Made by a program: the position numbers and the translations under genes
The notes under the pieces: model-generated
Told to the model about the DNA's origin: nothing
Seen by the model: only the letters and a program-made list of their open reading frames with translations
Database searches by the model: none
From: Agarophyton chilense
Taxonomy: Eukaryota; Rhodophyta; Florideophyceae; Gracilariales; Gracilariaceae
Direction: 5' to 3'
Assembly (NCBI GenBank): GCA_030374765.1
Contig: JARGXX010000001.1
Coordinates: 620,001-684,000, forward strand
Length of the DNA stretch: 64,000 nt
Shown here: piece by piece, positions 30,756 to 41,280 of the stretch
Layout of the letters: the number at the start of each line of letters is the position of its first letter
Numbering within the stretch: position 1 is the stretch's first letter

Positions 30756-32621
30756 CTAGCTAGCTTCCCCGCCTGCCGCACGCTGCCGCAGCAGCGCCTG
30801 CACGCGCAGGTGGTTGGAGCGCGCGCATTCCAACGCGCCGTCAAGCTCCGTCGCGTGCCGCATCATGCGCTCTGCGTCGCCCAGACGGTCCACCGACACG
30901 TATAGTACCCCCAAGTTGTTGTATACCAGTGCATTCTCCCCCCCGAGCCGCAGACTCTTCTCCAGCAGTTTCGAAGCCTCCCAAAACGATGCCCGCCCTT
31001 CCTGCCGCTTCAGAATGCTCAAGTTATTGTACACTGCCGCCAGCACCTCTCGCCCCCGCCTCGACAGCCCGCGCTCGCTCTCCGACAGCTCGGTCCCTTC
31101 CTCCCCCGATCCCTCACCTGATCCCTCACCTGATCCCTCCCCCAATTGCTCTCCCGATCCCGACCCCGACCCTGATCCTTCCAGTGACTCTTCCAGCGAC
31201 CCCTCCCATCCATACCCTCGCCCTCGCCCTCGTCCGTACTGTTGCAACACGATCTGTGTCGCCTTCTCGTAGAACCGCTGTGAGTTCTTGAGCTCGCCCA
31301 CCATCTGGCTCGCTACGGCCAGACAATTCCACCCGGCCTCCAGCTCGTGGCTGCGACATACCGCCTGCGTCGCAAACTCTTTGCTGGCTGCATAGTCCCC
31401 AGTCCACATCTGCAACAGCGCCAGCTGCGTCCACGCTGCCCCGTCAGCCTCGTCCAATTCCAGCGCCTCAACCAGTCTCTCCGCCGCTTCAGCGCCAAAG
31501 TTGCGGTTCCCGGTCTCGTCGCCGCCGTGGTCGTGCCGCACGCGCAGTGCCAGCGCCAGCGCCGCGTGTGCCGACGCCGTGCGCAGCTCCCTGGCTAGTG
31601 CACGCAGCTTGAGGATGGCCGCATCCAGCATGCCGCGCGCCTCCGCGCCGGGCAGTTTGCTGGTGGCCACGCGCGCACTCATGGACGCGTGTAGCAATGC
31701 GAAACGCGACCGCTGTACCGGCGCCGCGAGTCGCTCGGCCTCGGCAGCAGCGGTTTGCGCGCTGCGTAGATCGCCCAGCGCGGCGCTCGATACGGCGAGC
31801 GCGCCCCATGTGGCGGCCACGCTGTTGCACGAAGGCAGTCGCGACGCCATGGTGAGCACGCGGTTGGCCGCCGTGAAGAAGGCAGTTTGCAGCAGAAGGA
31901 TGCCGTAGTTGGTGAGCGACTCGGCGTGCGCGCGGTCGTACAAGAGCACTTTTTGCACATCCAGCATGGCGTTGGAGAGGTTGCCGTCGGCCAGCTCGGC
32001 CAGCCCCAGGTTGCTGAGCGCGTCCAGGTACTCAGGAATGCTGTTGTGAAGCGTGGTGAGTAGTTTTTTGGCGCCGGCGCTACCGCCCTCCAGCAGATGC
32101 AACAGCGCTAGCGCGTTCCACGAGTCTAGCTGGGTGGGATCCAGGTGGGCGGCGGAGGTGAAATCGCGCTGAAGCAGCTCGATGACGGCGGCGCGCTCCT
32201 CCTCCGGCAGCGACGAGTTAGCGCGCAGTGCAATGTGGGCGGCCTGGGCGGTGTGAATGCGCAAGCGAGCCATGAGTGCCTGCAGATGGGGCGGCGGGCG
32301 CACATTACTGGCCTCGTACTGCTTGACGCGTTCGCTGTAGATACGACGGCAGTGGTGAAAGGCATGAAGCGCCTCCTCGGCGTCGCTCTTGCGAAGATGC
32401 ATGAGGCCGAGGTGGAAATGGGCCTCGGCGTTGCGCGGCATGCGCTTGCACGCACCGATAAGCGCGGAACGCAGCTGCTTCTCGTTGAGCTCGTTGTACG
32501 GCTGTGGCGGCGGCTCCGGCAGCGGCGGGATCTCCAGCGTGAAGAGCTCGTTAAGCGACAGTTCTTCGTCCAAGTCCAGCGCCGGCGGCGCGTCGTCGGT
32601 CTGTTGCGACAGCGGCTCCAT
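30756..32621 (-). CDS. Tetratricopeptide-repeat protein
   Basis: A 621-residue protein made largely of TPR helices, a fold used for protein-protein contacts. Examples of the repeat signature are NAEAHFHLGLMHLRKSDAEEA (about 63-83), DALSNLGLAELADGNLSNA (about 195-213), AWTQLALLQMWTGDYAASK (about 395-413) and ALVYNNLGVLYVSVDRLGDAE (about 568-588). A Gly/Ser/Glu-rich insert (about 465-505), coded by a GATCCCTCACCT-type tandem repeat near 31,105-31,190, separates the last repeats from the rest. The N-terminus is acidic and proline-rich. The specific family is not identified; the TPR spacing is irregular, as in scaffold proteins rather than chaperone cofactors. It has a single exon and is divergent from the small membrane-protein gene. 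Confidence 0.88.
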   Translation of the reverse strand: MEPLSQQTDDAPPALDLDEELSLNELFTLEIPPLPEPPPQPYNELNEKQLRSALIGACKRMPRNAEAHFHLGLMHLRKSDAEEALHAFHHCRRIYSERVKQYEASNVRPPPHLQALMARLRIHTAQAAHIALRANSSLPEEERAAVIELLQRDFTSAAHLDPTQLDSWNALALLHLLEGGSAGAKKLLTTLHNSIPEYLDALSNLGLAELADGNLSNAMLDVQKVLLYDRAHAESLTNYGILLLQTAFFTAANRVLTMASRLPSCNSVAATWGALAVSSAALGDLRSAQTAAAEAERLAAPVQRSRFALLHASMSARVATSKLPGAEARGMLDAAILKLRALARELRTASAHAALALALRVRHDHGGDETGNRNFGAEAAERLVEALELDEADGAAWTQLALLQMWTGDYAASKEFATQAVCRSHELEAGWNCLAVASQMVGELKNSQRFYEKATQIVLQQYGRGRGRGYGWEGSLEESLEGSGSGSGSGEQLGEGSGEGSGEGSGEEGTELSESERGLSRRGREVLAAVYNNLSILKRQEGRASFWEASKLLEKSLRLGGENALVYNNLGVLYVSVDRLGDAERMMRHATELDGALECARSNHLRVQALLRQRAAGGEAS

Positions 32622-32902
32622 CGCGACCGCCTCGCGTCACAGCTCTCACCGCCACGCCGTCCCCCGCCCCACGTCTTGCGCCTTGGTCATTTGCATTCAA
32701 CATGCGCACAGCCGCTCCTGTGCTTGCTTGCCCGCATACACATGGCACCGAGATGCTGTTCGTTGCCACGTGCACACGTGGTGTCGTCCTTCTGTTCATT
32801 GCCAAACCATGAAACGTAAAGCGCCACGTGCTTTTCCATTCGTTCTTTGCGATGACGGTTGACACCGCTCTGCCCACCGTCCGGCGCCTTGACTCACAAG
32901 CT

Positions 32903-33298
32903 ATGACGCCACCGATGATCGCGCGCTCGCTTCTCCGCGCGTCCTCCTCCCACGTCCGCCGCGGCTCCACCTGGGCCTCCTCGCGCTGGGCAGAAACCAT
33001 CCGAGCCCAGTCTAACATTGACACCCTGGAAGATCCCCCCACGCGCCCGCTCCCCGAGCAGCATGAGCTCGGCGAGGGTGTTTCCGACTTCTCCAACTGG
33101 CTGGAGAAGCATGAGGATGTCTCCAGCGCCGAGGCGGTGGGCGGCTTTCTCGGCATCATGGGGCTCTGTTTCGCCATTCATCAGTACGCTACATCGCGCG
33201 TGAAGAACGGCCAGTCTACTTTTACGTTGCGCGAATTCCCCACCGTTCAAACCTCAATGCCGACTTGGAACGGCGCTAGTCTCGTACGGAAGGAATAG
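32903..33298 (+). CDS. Small single-pass membrane protein, probably mitochondrial
   Basis: A 131-residue protein. The N-terminus MIARSLLRASSSHVRR followed by GSTWASSRW is basic, hydroxylated and acid-free, like a mitochondrial presequence. A hydrophobic segment at about residues 75-95 (AEAVGGFLGIMGLCFAIHQYA) is preceded by an acidic loop containing PTRPLPEQHELGEGV. Size and layout resemble accessory subunits of respiratory complex I, but I cannot name one. In-frame ATGs at 32,852, 32,903 and 32,915 are possible starts; 32,903 or 32,915 gives the best presequence. It is divergent from the TPR gene, about 280 bases away, so the two probably share a promoter region. Confidence 0.65.
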   Translation: MTPPMIARSLLRASSSHVRRGSTWASSRWAETIRAQSNIDTLEDPPTRPLPEQHELGEGVSDFSNWLEKHEDVSSAEAVGGFLGIMGLCFAIHQYATSRVKNGQSTFTLREFPTVQTSMPTWNGASLVRKE

Positions 33299-33862
33299 CT
33301 TTTCCTTTTTTGCCCCTTTACGTGCACGCGAGATGGGCTTTATCGCCAATATGCACCCCGACTCGTTATATGCTTTCGCCGCAGCCTTTTGAGTCGGCCA
33401 ACAACCATCTGCCCATTTTTAACGAATCGAGAGCAAGCCGAAGCAATTTGCGCTAGTAAACCTGCACTGCCTCCACTGTTCAAATCCTACCGAGAACTTG
33501 TCTGCGCCTTCCGCTGCCAGTCCGTGCTTTCTGAACGTAGGAAAAGTCCACAGCGATACTAACGCAATGCTTTTCTTTCAAACCCTCATGGTCAACTCCA
33601 TCTTCACCGACCTCGCTAACTTGAGGCTAGATCTATATTCCAAGTTGCACTATCTATGCCAGAACTCGGCGACCTTGATGAATACTGTTTGTTTTGTGAA
33701 ATCAACACTACCTTTATAGTACCAGTACCGTATTGCATTCCCGGGCAGCGTTTTGTATGCATACCTACTTAACCTCCCTTGTCTCGCCCTTGGGGTCTTG
33801 CTTCTCCCGTTACCGAAAGCCGGTAAGCCCCAACTGTCAACTTATTCTCCACGTGGCCTCCG
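33299..33862. other. Convergent intergenic region
   Basis: Between the membrane-protein and zinc-finger genes, which converge. Short frames only; nothing else seen. Confidence 0.45.
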
Positions 33863-35596
33863 TCATGCGGCGTTTCCTGTGCCGGCCGAGTTCAAGATCT
33901 CCTCGCAAAGACGCAAATATGTCTTGTTGCTCATTACTATCATGGAATTCCCCTGACCGGCCAACAGTTGCTTGCGAATTCCGAGTTGGCGCCAACGCTC
34001 TTCCAACTGGGACTTCGCGTTTAGATCTTTCCCGACTCTGTTTTCTTGTTTTCCCATGAGCGCTACCATCGTTTGGTCAACGGTGACCGTGCTCACAAGC
34101 CTCTGCACAGTTTCCAGTTCACGCAGCGCCTCGCACTTCAACGCAGCAACAGGGTTATCTGCTGGTCCTGTCGTTTGCGAGCCTTGCGCCTTTGCATAGG
34201 CCTTCCCGCGGCGACTTCCACGTTGCTTCCGCCCTCCTAATCTCCGTCTCTTCTCATGTACGCGCAGGTGACGGGATAGGCTTGAATGCCACATGAACGA
34301 CTTACCACAATGGGGCAAATCGCATCTGAAGGGGAATTCATCGCGATGTCCCCTTTGGTGCACCGTGAGATTGTACTTCCTCGCAAACCGTTTACCGCAC
34401 CCCTCGTAGTCGCAAAAATGTACATCGGCTGGGTTCATGTCTTCAACTCTCTTGCGTCGCCTCTTCGGTTGGCGACCCTCACCCTCGCCCTTTACGACCT
34501 TTGTCGCCTTCCTACGCGGCGATCGTTTGCGCTTGGCAGAGCGCTTCACTCGCTTTGCGACCGCGGGGTTGCTCGGCCGTTGGTGTGCTGCGGTGGGAAC
34601 TGTGCGTTTATTCTGGGAGTCCCCATCGTGGCCTTCTCCCAACGTCGTTCTGTTGGAACCTCGGGCCTCACCATGGATAGTATCGCGCGCAGTCTCAGTG
34701 GAAACTTGTGCTTCCGTGCCCACACGAATTACTTGATGCGTTTCCCGGAGTGCCTTTCTTGGAACTTCTCTTGCAATTCCATTTCCAATCTCGTTCGGGG
34801 GTTTGAAATTCAAAGCTGCGGGCGGCCTTTCCGCACACATGCGACGGTCTTTGGCAATATCATGGGCCAAGTATTCATTGACCGAACATCTGCGTGAACG
34901 ATTTTTCACAAGCTTATTTCGGTCTTCAAGGGCAAGAGGTGCAAACATCCGATCGATATAATCTTCATCGGACATATCGATCGGAACTACGCCATTGCCA
35001 TCCTCGACGACTTCGCTCTCTCTAATTTCTGCTTCCTCGGGAGAATTCGAAGAGAACTCGTGTGTCAGTGTTTCAATAAACTCTTTCCAGGTTGGCTCAA
35101 GGGCTGCCCCAGCGCCGTCTTTCCTGGGACGTGGTGCGAACATCAAGTCCATGTAGTCTTCGTCTGGAAGACTGGCTGGGTCAATGGGCTCTTGGGCTTC
35201 TACCACCCTCCCCGGAATAGATTCACTAGTTCTACCGTCTTTATCAACCTCATATATCTTTCCTAGCTCCAGCACGTCCTCAAAACGCTCGTTCACGTTC
35301 GGAAGACCTTCAATGACAGGGTCAGTGCCGCAATTATTATCGTTCCCATCCACAGCTACGCACTGTTCAGTATTTCCTCCTATTGCAAATGTGGATCTTC
35401 CATTTCTCAAGATGCTGTCAAACACAGCCCCTGCATCTTCACCAAGCGACCCCTCGATTGATTTTCCAGGATTCTCGCCATTTTGCGCTTGTTCAACTCC
35501 AGGCAATGATTCAGCAACAGCCGGTAGTGGGTACACCCCTGGAAACCCGGCTGTTGCCACAACACTTGCTTCGAGGCGCTCGGGCATCCTGTACAT
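33863..35596 (-). CDS. Two-finger C2H2 zinc-finger protein, probable transcription factor
   Basis: A 577-residue protein with two adjacent C2H2 fingers: C395, C400, H413, H417 (FCDYEGC...HQRGH) and C425, C430, H443, H447 (FRCDLPHC...HLRVH). The linker is of TFIIIA/YY1-like length. A very basic stretch (about 347-385, KRVKRSAKRKRSPRRK) and RKQRGSRRGK after the fingers are likely nuclear localisation and DNA-contact regions. The N-terminal 230 residues are acidic. They carry a duplicated motif DEDYMDLMFAP (145-155) and DEDYIDRMFAP (210-220), which may be a binding site for a partner. The ATG at 35,596 is the start (alternative four codons in). The target genes are unknown. Confidence 0.88.
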   Translation of the reverse strand: MYRMPERLEASVVATAGFPGVYPLPAVAESLPGVEQAQNGENPGKSIEGSLGEDAGAVFDSILRNGRSTFAIGGNTEQCVAVDGNDNNCGTDPVIEGLPNVNERFEDVLELGKIYEVDKDGRTSESIPGRVVEAQEPIDPASLPDEDYMDLMFAPRPRKDGAGAALEPTWKEFIETLTHEFSSNSPEEAEIRESEVVEDGNGVVPIDMSDEDYIDRMFAPLALEDRNKLVKNRSRRCSVNEYLAHDIAKDRRMCAERPPAALNFKPPNEIGNGIAREVPRKALRETHQVIRVGTEAQVSTETARDTIHGEARGSNRTTLGEGHDGDSQNKRTVPTAAHQRPSNPAVAKRVKRSAKRKRSPRRKATKVVKGEGEGRQPKRRRKRVEDMNPADVHFCDYEGCGKRFARKYNLTVHQRGHRDEFPFRCDLPHCGKSFMWHSSLSRHLRVHEKRRRLGGRKQRGSRRGKAYAKAQGSQTTGPADNPVAALKCEALRELETVQRLVSTVTVDQTMVALMGKQENRVGKDLNAKSQLEERWRQLGIRKQLLAGQGNSMIVMSNKTYLRLCEEILNSAGTGNAA

Positions 35597-36984
35597 GCTT
35601 TAAATTTTTATAGAAGCTTCGTGATACCCCTCGCTCGCAAATCTTTATAATGAGACAATCCCAGTGTGACTATGGAGAGAGAAAAGAACAGGAGGTTAGA
35701 TACATGTATGGAATAATCAGCTCTCATTAGGCTTGATAACCACGCTTCAAGGATACATCAATATTGATGACTAACCTTTCTTCAGGGCCGTCGTCGGTCA
35801 CGTCTTCAGACCAACAAATAAGAAGCCTAGCGCGGAACGGCCGATTCCTGAGAGATGGAGAGAGACTGTCAAAGAGAGGAAATAATGACGGCGAGAAGGG
35901 AGTTAACGGTGGTACAGTGGCTTCATGGGGATGGTATTTATACGACAAGGAGCCGACTGCAAAAACTGCTGGTTCTCACCGAAGTAGTCACGGTTCCATC
36001 GAGATATTGCTTATGCCCGTCCCTTTGCCTCCCTCTGGAAGCCGTAAAAATTTCTTCCCCGTTCACTATTCGACCTAGGAAGAACTGTACGCATCACGTA
36101 CGGCGTGATGTTTTGGCTTTTGCATTCTTCTTTCGCCTCATTACTCAGTCAACTCTGTCCCTCTCCATTCATTTCATGAATATCTGCCCATCGGAAACTG
36201 CAATGCATTTGCTTGCATCCAGCCTCACCTCCGCAAGACCCATATTGTGGCAGAGTACTGTCGTGCATGTCGGCTATTGGTTGCAATTGGTTATGAATTC
36301 TTTTGCTACACTTGCATCTAAAATCTCTTGATTCAATGACGGCATTCAATATACTCCAACCCAAAACAGCATTCCTCTCTGAAATATTGCACACCCCCAG
36401 TTATGATCTAATCACAGTATTTTCAGCAAGGACGAGATCCCGTGCAGTGGAAAGCAACTTCCAAGAAACTGCATTGTGAAGCATCACGATAAAACGCTCT
36501 GTATAATCACCGCCATTCGTTTCGCTCGATAGGTAAAAACGACCAATATGCCTTTTCATCGCAATTTTTGAAGTATTCAAGCAGCCAATCTCCCTCTGTC
36601 CCATCCCTACTTCTATGTGAGCGTATCCGTTAATCTATGATGAAATCCTTACGCTTCAAAGCCCTAGCGGGATCACAACTGCTTGGGTTCATCCGAATGA
36701 ACAAGATCTAATCGGAGTTAAAATATGGATTTCCCCCCAGAGGTTAAAATGTTGGACAATATCTTCCTTCTTACACCAACACGTGCGCTCTTTCGAAGGA
36801 GGATCATAGAATTTGCCAAGCCCCTTGTGAAATGGGCATTCGGCAAAAAAAAAAAAAATTTCTTTTCATCGAGGGTGAGGACCGGGAGCAACTACAGACA
36901 AGACTAAACTTCTGGAGATAATCGACGGGCATTTGAGAACGAACGGTTGTTTTGTTCCTCTTTAATTATTCAAGCATGCCGCTC
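35597..36984. other. AT-rich intergenic region
   Basis: Upstream of the zinc-finger gene, so its promoter should lie near 35,600-35,900. Beyond that there are only short frames and an A-run of 14 at about 36,845-36,858. The rightmost few hundred bases may be the decayed 5' part of the PiggyBac-like relic. Confidence 0.4.
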
Positions 36985-37889
36985 AGAGCTTTTATTCAAA
37001 GACAAAGGCAGGGGTGGATGGGGCGACGCAGCAACTTTCTATCATGAGAAACCCAACGACGCACTTCAAATGGGAGCAGAAGATGGTCTCTCAGATAATC
37101 AAGACGTTAGCGGTTAATGCGTTCGTAGCTTGGAGAATGTTCTAGAGGGTGGACCTTCTTAAATCGGATGAACTGTTCGGGTCTATCAAGAACTACCGCA
37201 ACTGCTTGAACAAGGTACAAGCCACCGCCGATTTCATGTTTGATGTCCCACAAGAGATGCTGAGCCACGCGGCAACTATTCAAAGTCAGGCGGTTAACCA
37301 ACCTGCTATAGCAGGATTTCCTTCAACGGCCAACGATGAAACAAAGTACCTTGTCACCATGGAAAAATCTAAGAAGCGCAACAGAATCGATTTCTTTAAC
37401 TTGTCAGACAGTATAGCACTTCGTCTTTCTGTGAGGGGGAACCACACTGCACATGGGGTTCTAAAGCATTGTGCGTTGTGTGGACATTAGACTGATGGTC
37501 ATAGAGGGCACCGTACAACATTCAAATGCAGCATGTGCAACGTACATCTTTGCATTAGAGTTCCTACTGGCTTTGGCAAAAGCTGTTCACACATTTGGCA
37601 CAGTGCCAAGCATTTGGAGAAACGCAGAATACCCTCTAAATCCACCTCAACAGCTATAGAGGTTAAGAACGGAGAGCGGAGTGCATCTAGAAATGGAGTA
37701 AGCAGCTCATTAGAACGTTCTTTGGAAGAAGGAACAAAAGAGAACGCAGTTAATGAGCCCGAGAATGAAGGAACGTCACAAAAACTTTTTCATTGTACAG
37801 CAGAAATGGTGCTACGTTCCTCATCGAAACGCTCTCATTCATCGGATGGTATCTCATATGGAAGCTCAAAGAGAAGGCAGACTCAGTAA
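36985..37889 (+). pseudogene. PiggyBac-like transposase relic, C-terminal part
   Basis: Plus-strand remains of a DDE_Tnp_1_7 (PiggyBac) transposase. A KAGVDGATQQLS segment followed by FKWEQKMVSQIIKTLAVNAF matches the family's 'K.GVD..D' and 'W...F..LI....VNA' blocks near the end of the catalytic domain. Downstream, HCALCG and then TTFKCSMCNVHLCIRV...C..IWH form the family's terminal cysteine-rich zinc finger. There is an in-frame stop after about 50 codons (near 37,143), another at 37,488 and a frame change near 37,490-37,533. The N-terminal half and terminal repeats were not found. Clearly dead. Confidence 0.55.
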
Positions 37890-38458
37890 TACGGATTGAC
37901 GGGCTGTTTTGTTGCGGAGTTTGTTTCTTTTGTGTCTAAACCCGTTGTCGTTATGTTCTTTTTATTGCACATTAGGCCGTCTTTGATAAGTAAAACTCCG
38001 CTTCAAGAGCGTAGCTTCGTGACGTTGTCACGGTCTCATTATTTGTCGGATATGAGAGATATTTGGTCACGCAGAACATCTCCCGCAAGCTATTCCTCTC
38101 AGATTTTTGTTTGTTTCGAGAGAGGCTTAGCTTTGAGAGCATAAAGTTGATGTGCGTTTTACCGCACATTAAAATGCGGTATTAGGGATATCCGTAACCG
38201 TCCGCTCACTACATCGACAAAAGCCTGAAATCAAAAAGCCACGTATCGCACTGGTTTCACCGTTTTTCTCCGTCTGGAGTGACGAAGCGCGTGAAGAAGA
38301 GCACGTCATCTCTTTTTGCTTCGAAAGCATAGTTTTGTTTCACAGTGTAAACCGTTTTTTGAAAAGCGCAAGCTTTTTTAGTTGAAACGCACTCATAAGC
38401 ACAGATCAGCTCCGTCCAAGTCCCATTTATTGCGATGAACACGACTCAAAGTCTTTGC
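37890..38458. other. AT-rich spacer between two DNA-transposon relics
   Basis: Contains a short inverted sequence, TGTGCGTTTTACCGCACATTAAAATGCGGTATTA (38,150-38,184, spelled over a gap), in which TTTTACCGCA and TGCGGTAT could be terminal-repeat remains of an element. No coding sequence supported. Confidence 0.3.
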
Positions 38459-39330
38459 AATGGACAACCGTCACGAAAGTCTACAAAAAGCCATGTACGA
38501 CCGACTATACAACCACCCATCGTGCCAAGCATAATCTCAAAAGCACGAAGTTGCCATCGGAATCCTAACAGCATATGCAAAATGGATCAAGAACTATACG
38601 GCGTCACAGCCACAGCAACCGCGAGGTATCCACTTCAAGCACATAAGAAAAGACTGTCCTCCAGTCCTGACGCTGGAGGAAGAAGACGTGCTCACAGAAG
38701 CAGTTAATTATTTTGCGGACAACAACAGCCCACTATCCAAACAAGGCGTACGGGATCTCGTCCAGAAATATGTTCGTCTTTTGTGTTCCATGTGACAAAA
38801 TGAGAAACCGTTTCAGGACAGCAGGGCCTGCCTTCACTGGGTTCAAACATTTGCAATGCGCAACGATCTATAGATATAACACCTCCAAATAGTCGAAGAC
38901 AAGCGGGTAACTGCAGTGACTCCACCAACGTCGGTGCAGTACATATCTAGAGTTCGAGCCGCAAATGAGAGGTACAACATCAAGAATCTTAAATACATTT
39001 TCAACATAGATCAATCAGGGGCTACTTTCGCCAAAATGAAGGGCCAATGTCTTTCAAGGGTACAGAAGCAAAGGGAGCCCGACTCGTGCAAAACTAGTTT
39101 ACTACAAAAGGCAATCTTGAAAGAGTAACGGTAATGCCTGTCGTATCGGCGTATAGAGACGCGTTGAAACCTGGCATATTATTTCCGGGGAAGATGGCAC
39201 ACTACTGCGGAGTTCGCGGTGAAATACAAACGCTTCATTCTATGCTTCCACTTTGCTATTTGTTTCAACTAAATTCCCCAGACGCTGATACCGAACATAG
39301 TATTTGAATTGGCGAAAGGTTTTGTTGAAG
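38459..39330 (+). pseudogene. pogo/Tigger-like transposase relic
   Basis: Plus-strand remains of a CENP-B-type transposase (Tc1/mariner superfamily, DDE_1 catalytic domain). An ATG at 38,459 opens a helix-turn-helix region. LTLEEEDVLTEAVNYFADNN and PLSKQGVRDLVQKYV match the CENP-B-type DNA-binding domain. WVQTFAMRND matches the 'W...F..R' end of that domain, KYIFNIDQSGATFAK matches the first catalytic 'NxDE(T/S)G' block with the acidic residue after D replaced by Q, and VMPVVSAYRDALKPGILFPG is the next strand. At least two stops and two frame changes break it. The C-terminal catalytic residues and the terminal repeats were not found. Confidence 0.7.
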
Positions 39331-39333
39331 ATG

Positions 39334-39881
39334 TGTTGTAAACCAAAACGGTAGCAAAGGGGTGTAAGATCTGTCGATTCTAGGAAACGCACGATGGGCT
39401 CGACCAATAATAGTAGATTGAATACACCTGTAAGGTGTGGCAGCACCAGCCACTGAAGGTTGCAACAGGAACGAGCGGCATACTGAGACCACGTTGTTAA
39501 ACTGTGATGTACAGCGCATGCGGGTCCGGAAACCCGTGAAGACACTATACTTACCTTTTTGGTCGACTATACAAAACAAAAGGAGTGAAAGTAGTATAGT
39601 AGGTGGTTGAATTTGCGATAATCACCGGGGTGGCCATGCTTGGTGAAGATGTATATCTCATCGGCCACCGGACCTACGATAGTGCTCCTCCTCCCGTAGC
39701 CACGAGGAGGTTTGCTTGAGGTGCGCCATCCTATCTACTAAATTCTATATATCTAATACTAAATTAGCGACAGGATCAACTAATTGCTGGCAAAACCACT
39801 GTAGTACACGGCGAATGCCGGCAACCATCTAGTTCGAACACGTGGAATCATTTCATGCTTAATGTAGCTCATTATACTACA
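39334..39881 (-). repeat. LTR-like repeat (family LTR5), copy 2, inverted
   Basis: The reverse complement aligns with 7,600-8,148 over its full length, including the TGTAGTATA(A/G)TGAGC start, the GCCGTGTA(G/C)TACAGTGG block, ATCTTCACCAAGC and the GACCGTCG/GACCCGCATGCGCTG region. Divergence is considerable (perhaps 25% by eye), so both copies are old. Flanks do not give a clean five-base duplication. Confidence 0.55.
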
Positions 39882-40414
39882 GATATCCCTCCTAGCGACA
39901 GCCACGCCCCGTGGCTGTACCTTGGTGCAGCGTTCGCCAGTGCTTTGTGCCTCAGTGCAGCAGTCGCCAGTGCGGGATGCATTATACCGTTTGGGTAACT
40001 CCGCGAGGTGAGCCGAACGGTTTCGGCCACAGTCGTAGCGCTTGAGGTTCAACCCCCGTGCTTGATCGTAACTGCTCAGCAATTAAGCATCCCTTGAGGG
40101 TTGCCCAGATTGGTCAGGAGATCGTGTACCAATCGGTTTTGTCGCATTATTCGGTTCTTTTTTCGAGTGCCGGAACGTCATACCTCATCAATGTCTTCTC
40201 CGTTTCTTCTTCTTCTTCTTCTTCGCGTCGGACCTTTCTGGTGTCATCCTGTCCATTGGTATTCCTTCCCTCCTTCTTTTCTTTTTCTTCTCGTACCGTA
40301 TCGGCTGTATTGCATTTCGTTGGAATGCAGGCGAACTCCTCGAAACCTCGTGGTGGAAGTCACATGTCCACGGAAGGGTCAACTGAACACGGTGTTGGCT
40401 CTCGCCGTGTGTTA
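39882..40414. other. Unclassified repeat-rich sequence left of solo LTR3
   Basis: A 533-base stretch with short GCAGC/GCCAGTG repeats near 39,930-39,990 and a TTC run (40,203-40,227). It is the original sequence into which the LTR3 element inserted, and it continues at 41,208-41,280. No gene or element family recognised. Confidence 0.35.
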
Positions 40415-41212
40415 TGTAGTGCAACGCCAAGGGCGGCGGAAACACACGAATATGTCCGAGTCTTCCTCCAAGGAGGGTAGCACGGCGACGGAGCCTCTCC
40501 GGAGTGAACACGACTAAGTCGGGGTGTAAGGCCGGGGTTCACCGGCACGCCAAGCGGGGAGAGTGCGGAATGCTAGAAGGGAGCAGACCAGGTATGAGCT
40601 CTATTTCACGGGAGTGGGCAAGTGATAAAGGGGGGACCACCCAGTGGGGGCGATCGGGGGCATGGGCCACGAGAGCCAAAAGAAATATGTAGAAAACCCA
40701 ATACTGGGGCGAGAACACGGCAGTGGTATGAAAGATATACACGCTAACAGCGGTGAGTCTCCTGTTGACGCAGGGTGGATAAGTCTACCGTTAGTAACGC
40801 GGCTTCACCTCCGTAGAGTGTGGAAGACTCGCGAAAGCGGAAAAAGACTTAGAGCCAAGAACCTTGGTTGGGGAGGTTTACTGAGTGTCAGGGCGAGATC
40901 GCCCTGGCACTATATAGTGTAGAATACTGTAAAGAGCTCCCTAACCTAGTGTAATAAAGCCAAATAAATAGAGAAATATCCAGCTATGCTGTGCCAACCT
41001 GTCCTGGGCCACCCGTGGTACACGTGGGTAAGTCACACCCGAATCGGGGCCACGGCGCACGGCCGCCGGTTCACTTCGCGTACAACGCGTATACACCTGG
41101 CTACGCCAGCCCGCTAGTAGCGGTATTACTCATAGATCTCACAAGTATCGCCCGAGGCGGAAAAACAACCAAGTCCTGGAAAACGGCCCTCACGAGGGTT
41201 GCACTTCATGTT
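40410..41212 (+). mobile_element. Solo LTR, family LTR3 (LTR 40,415-41,207)
   Basis: A 793-base LTR with ends TGTAGTGCAA and TTGCACTTCA. It is flanked by an identical five-base duplication TGTTA (40,410-40,414 and 41,208-41,212). It is distantly related to LTR1: both begin TGTAG..CAACGC, share a GTCGGG(G)TGTAAG core and end in a similar AGTCCTGG...CTTCA segment. No internal region remains. A TATA-like ACTATATAGTG lies at about 40,908. Confidence 0.92.
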
Positions 41213-41280
41213 AAACCCGATCACGGGTGCGATTTCCATGTCGGTGGGGCCCCTTATTTTCTTTCCAGCGCAGTCCGCGG

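Noticed and set aside
30598-31190. CRISPR-like arrays in short tandem repeats (12-base repeat near 30,600, repeat near 31,105)
   Set aside because: The units are contiguous without spacers, and the second encodes part of a protein; these are minisatellites in a eukaryotic genome.
40035-40060. tRNA-like B-box (AGGTTCAACCCCC)
   Set aside because: No matching A-box or cloverleaf could be drawn around it.
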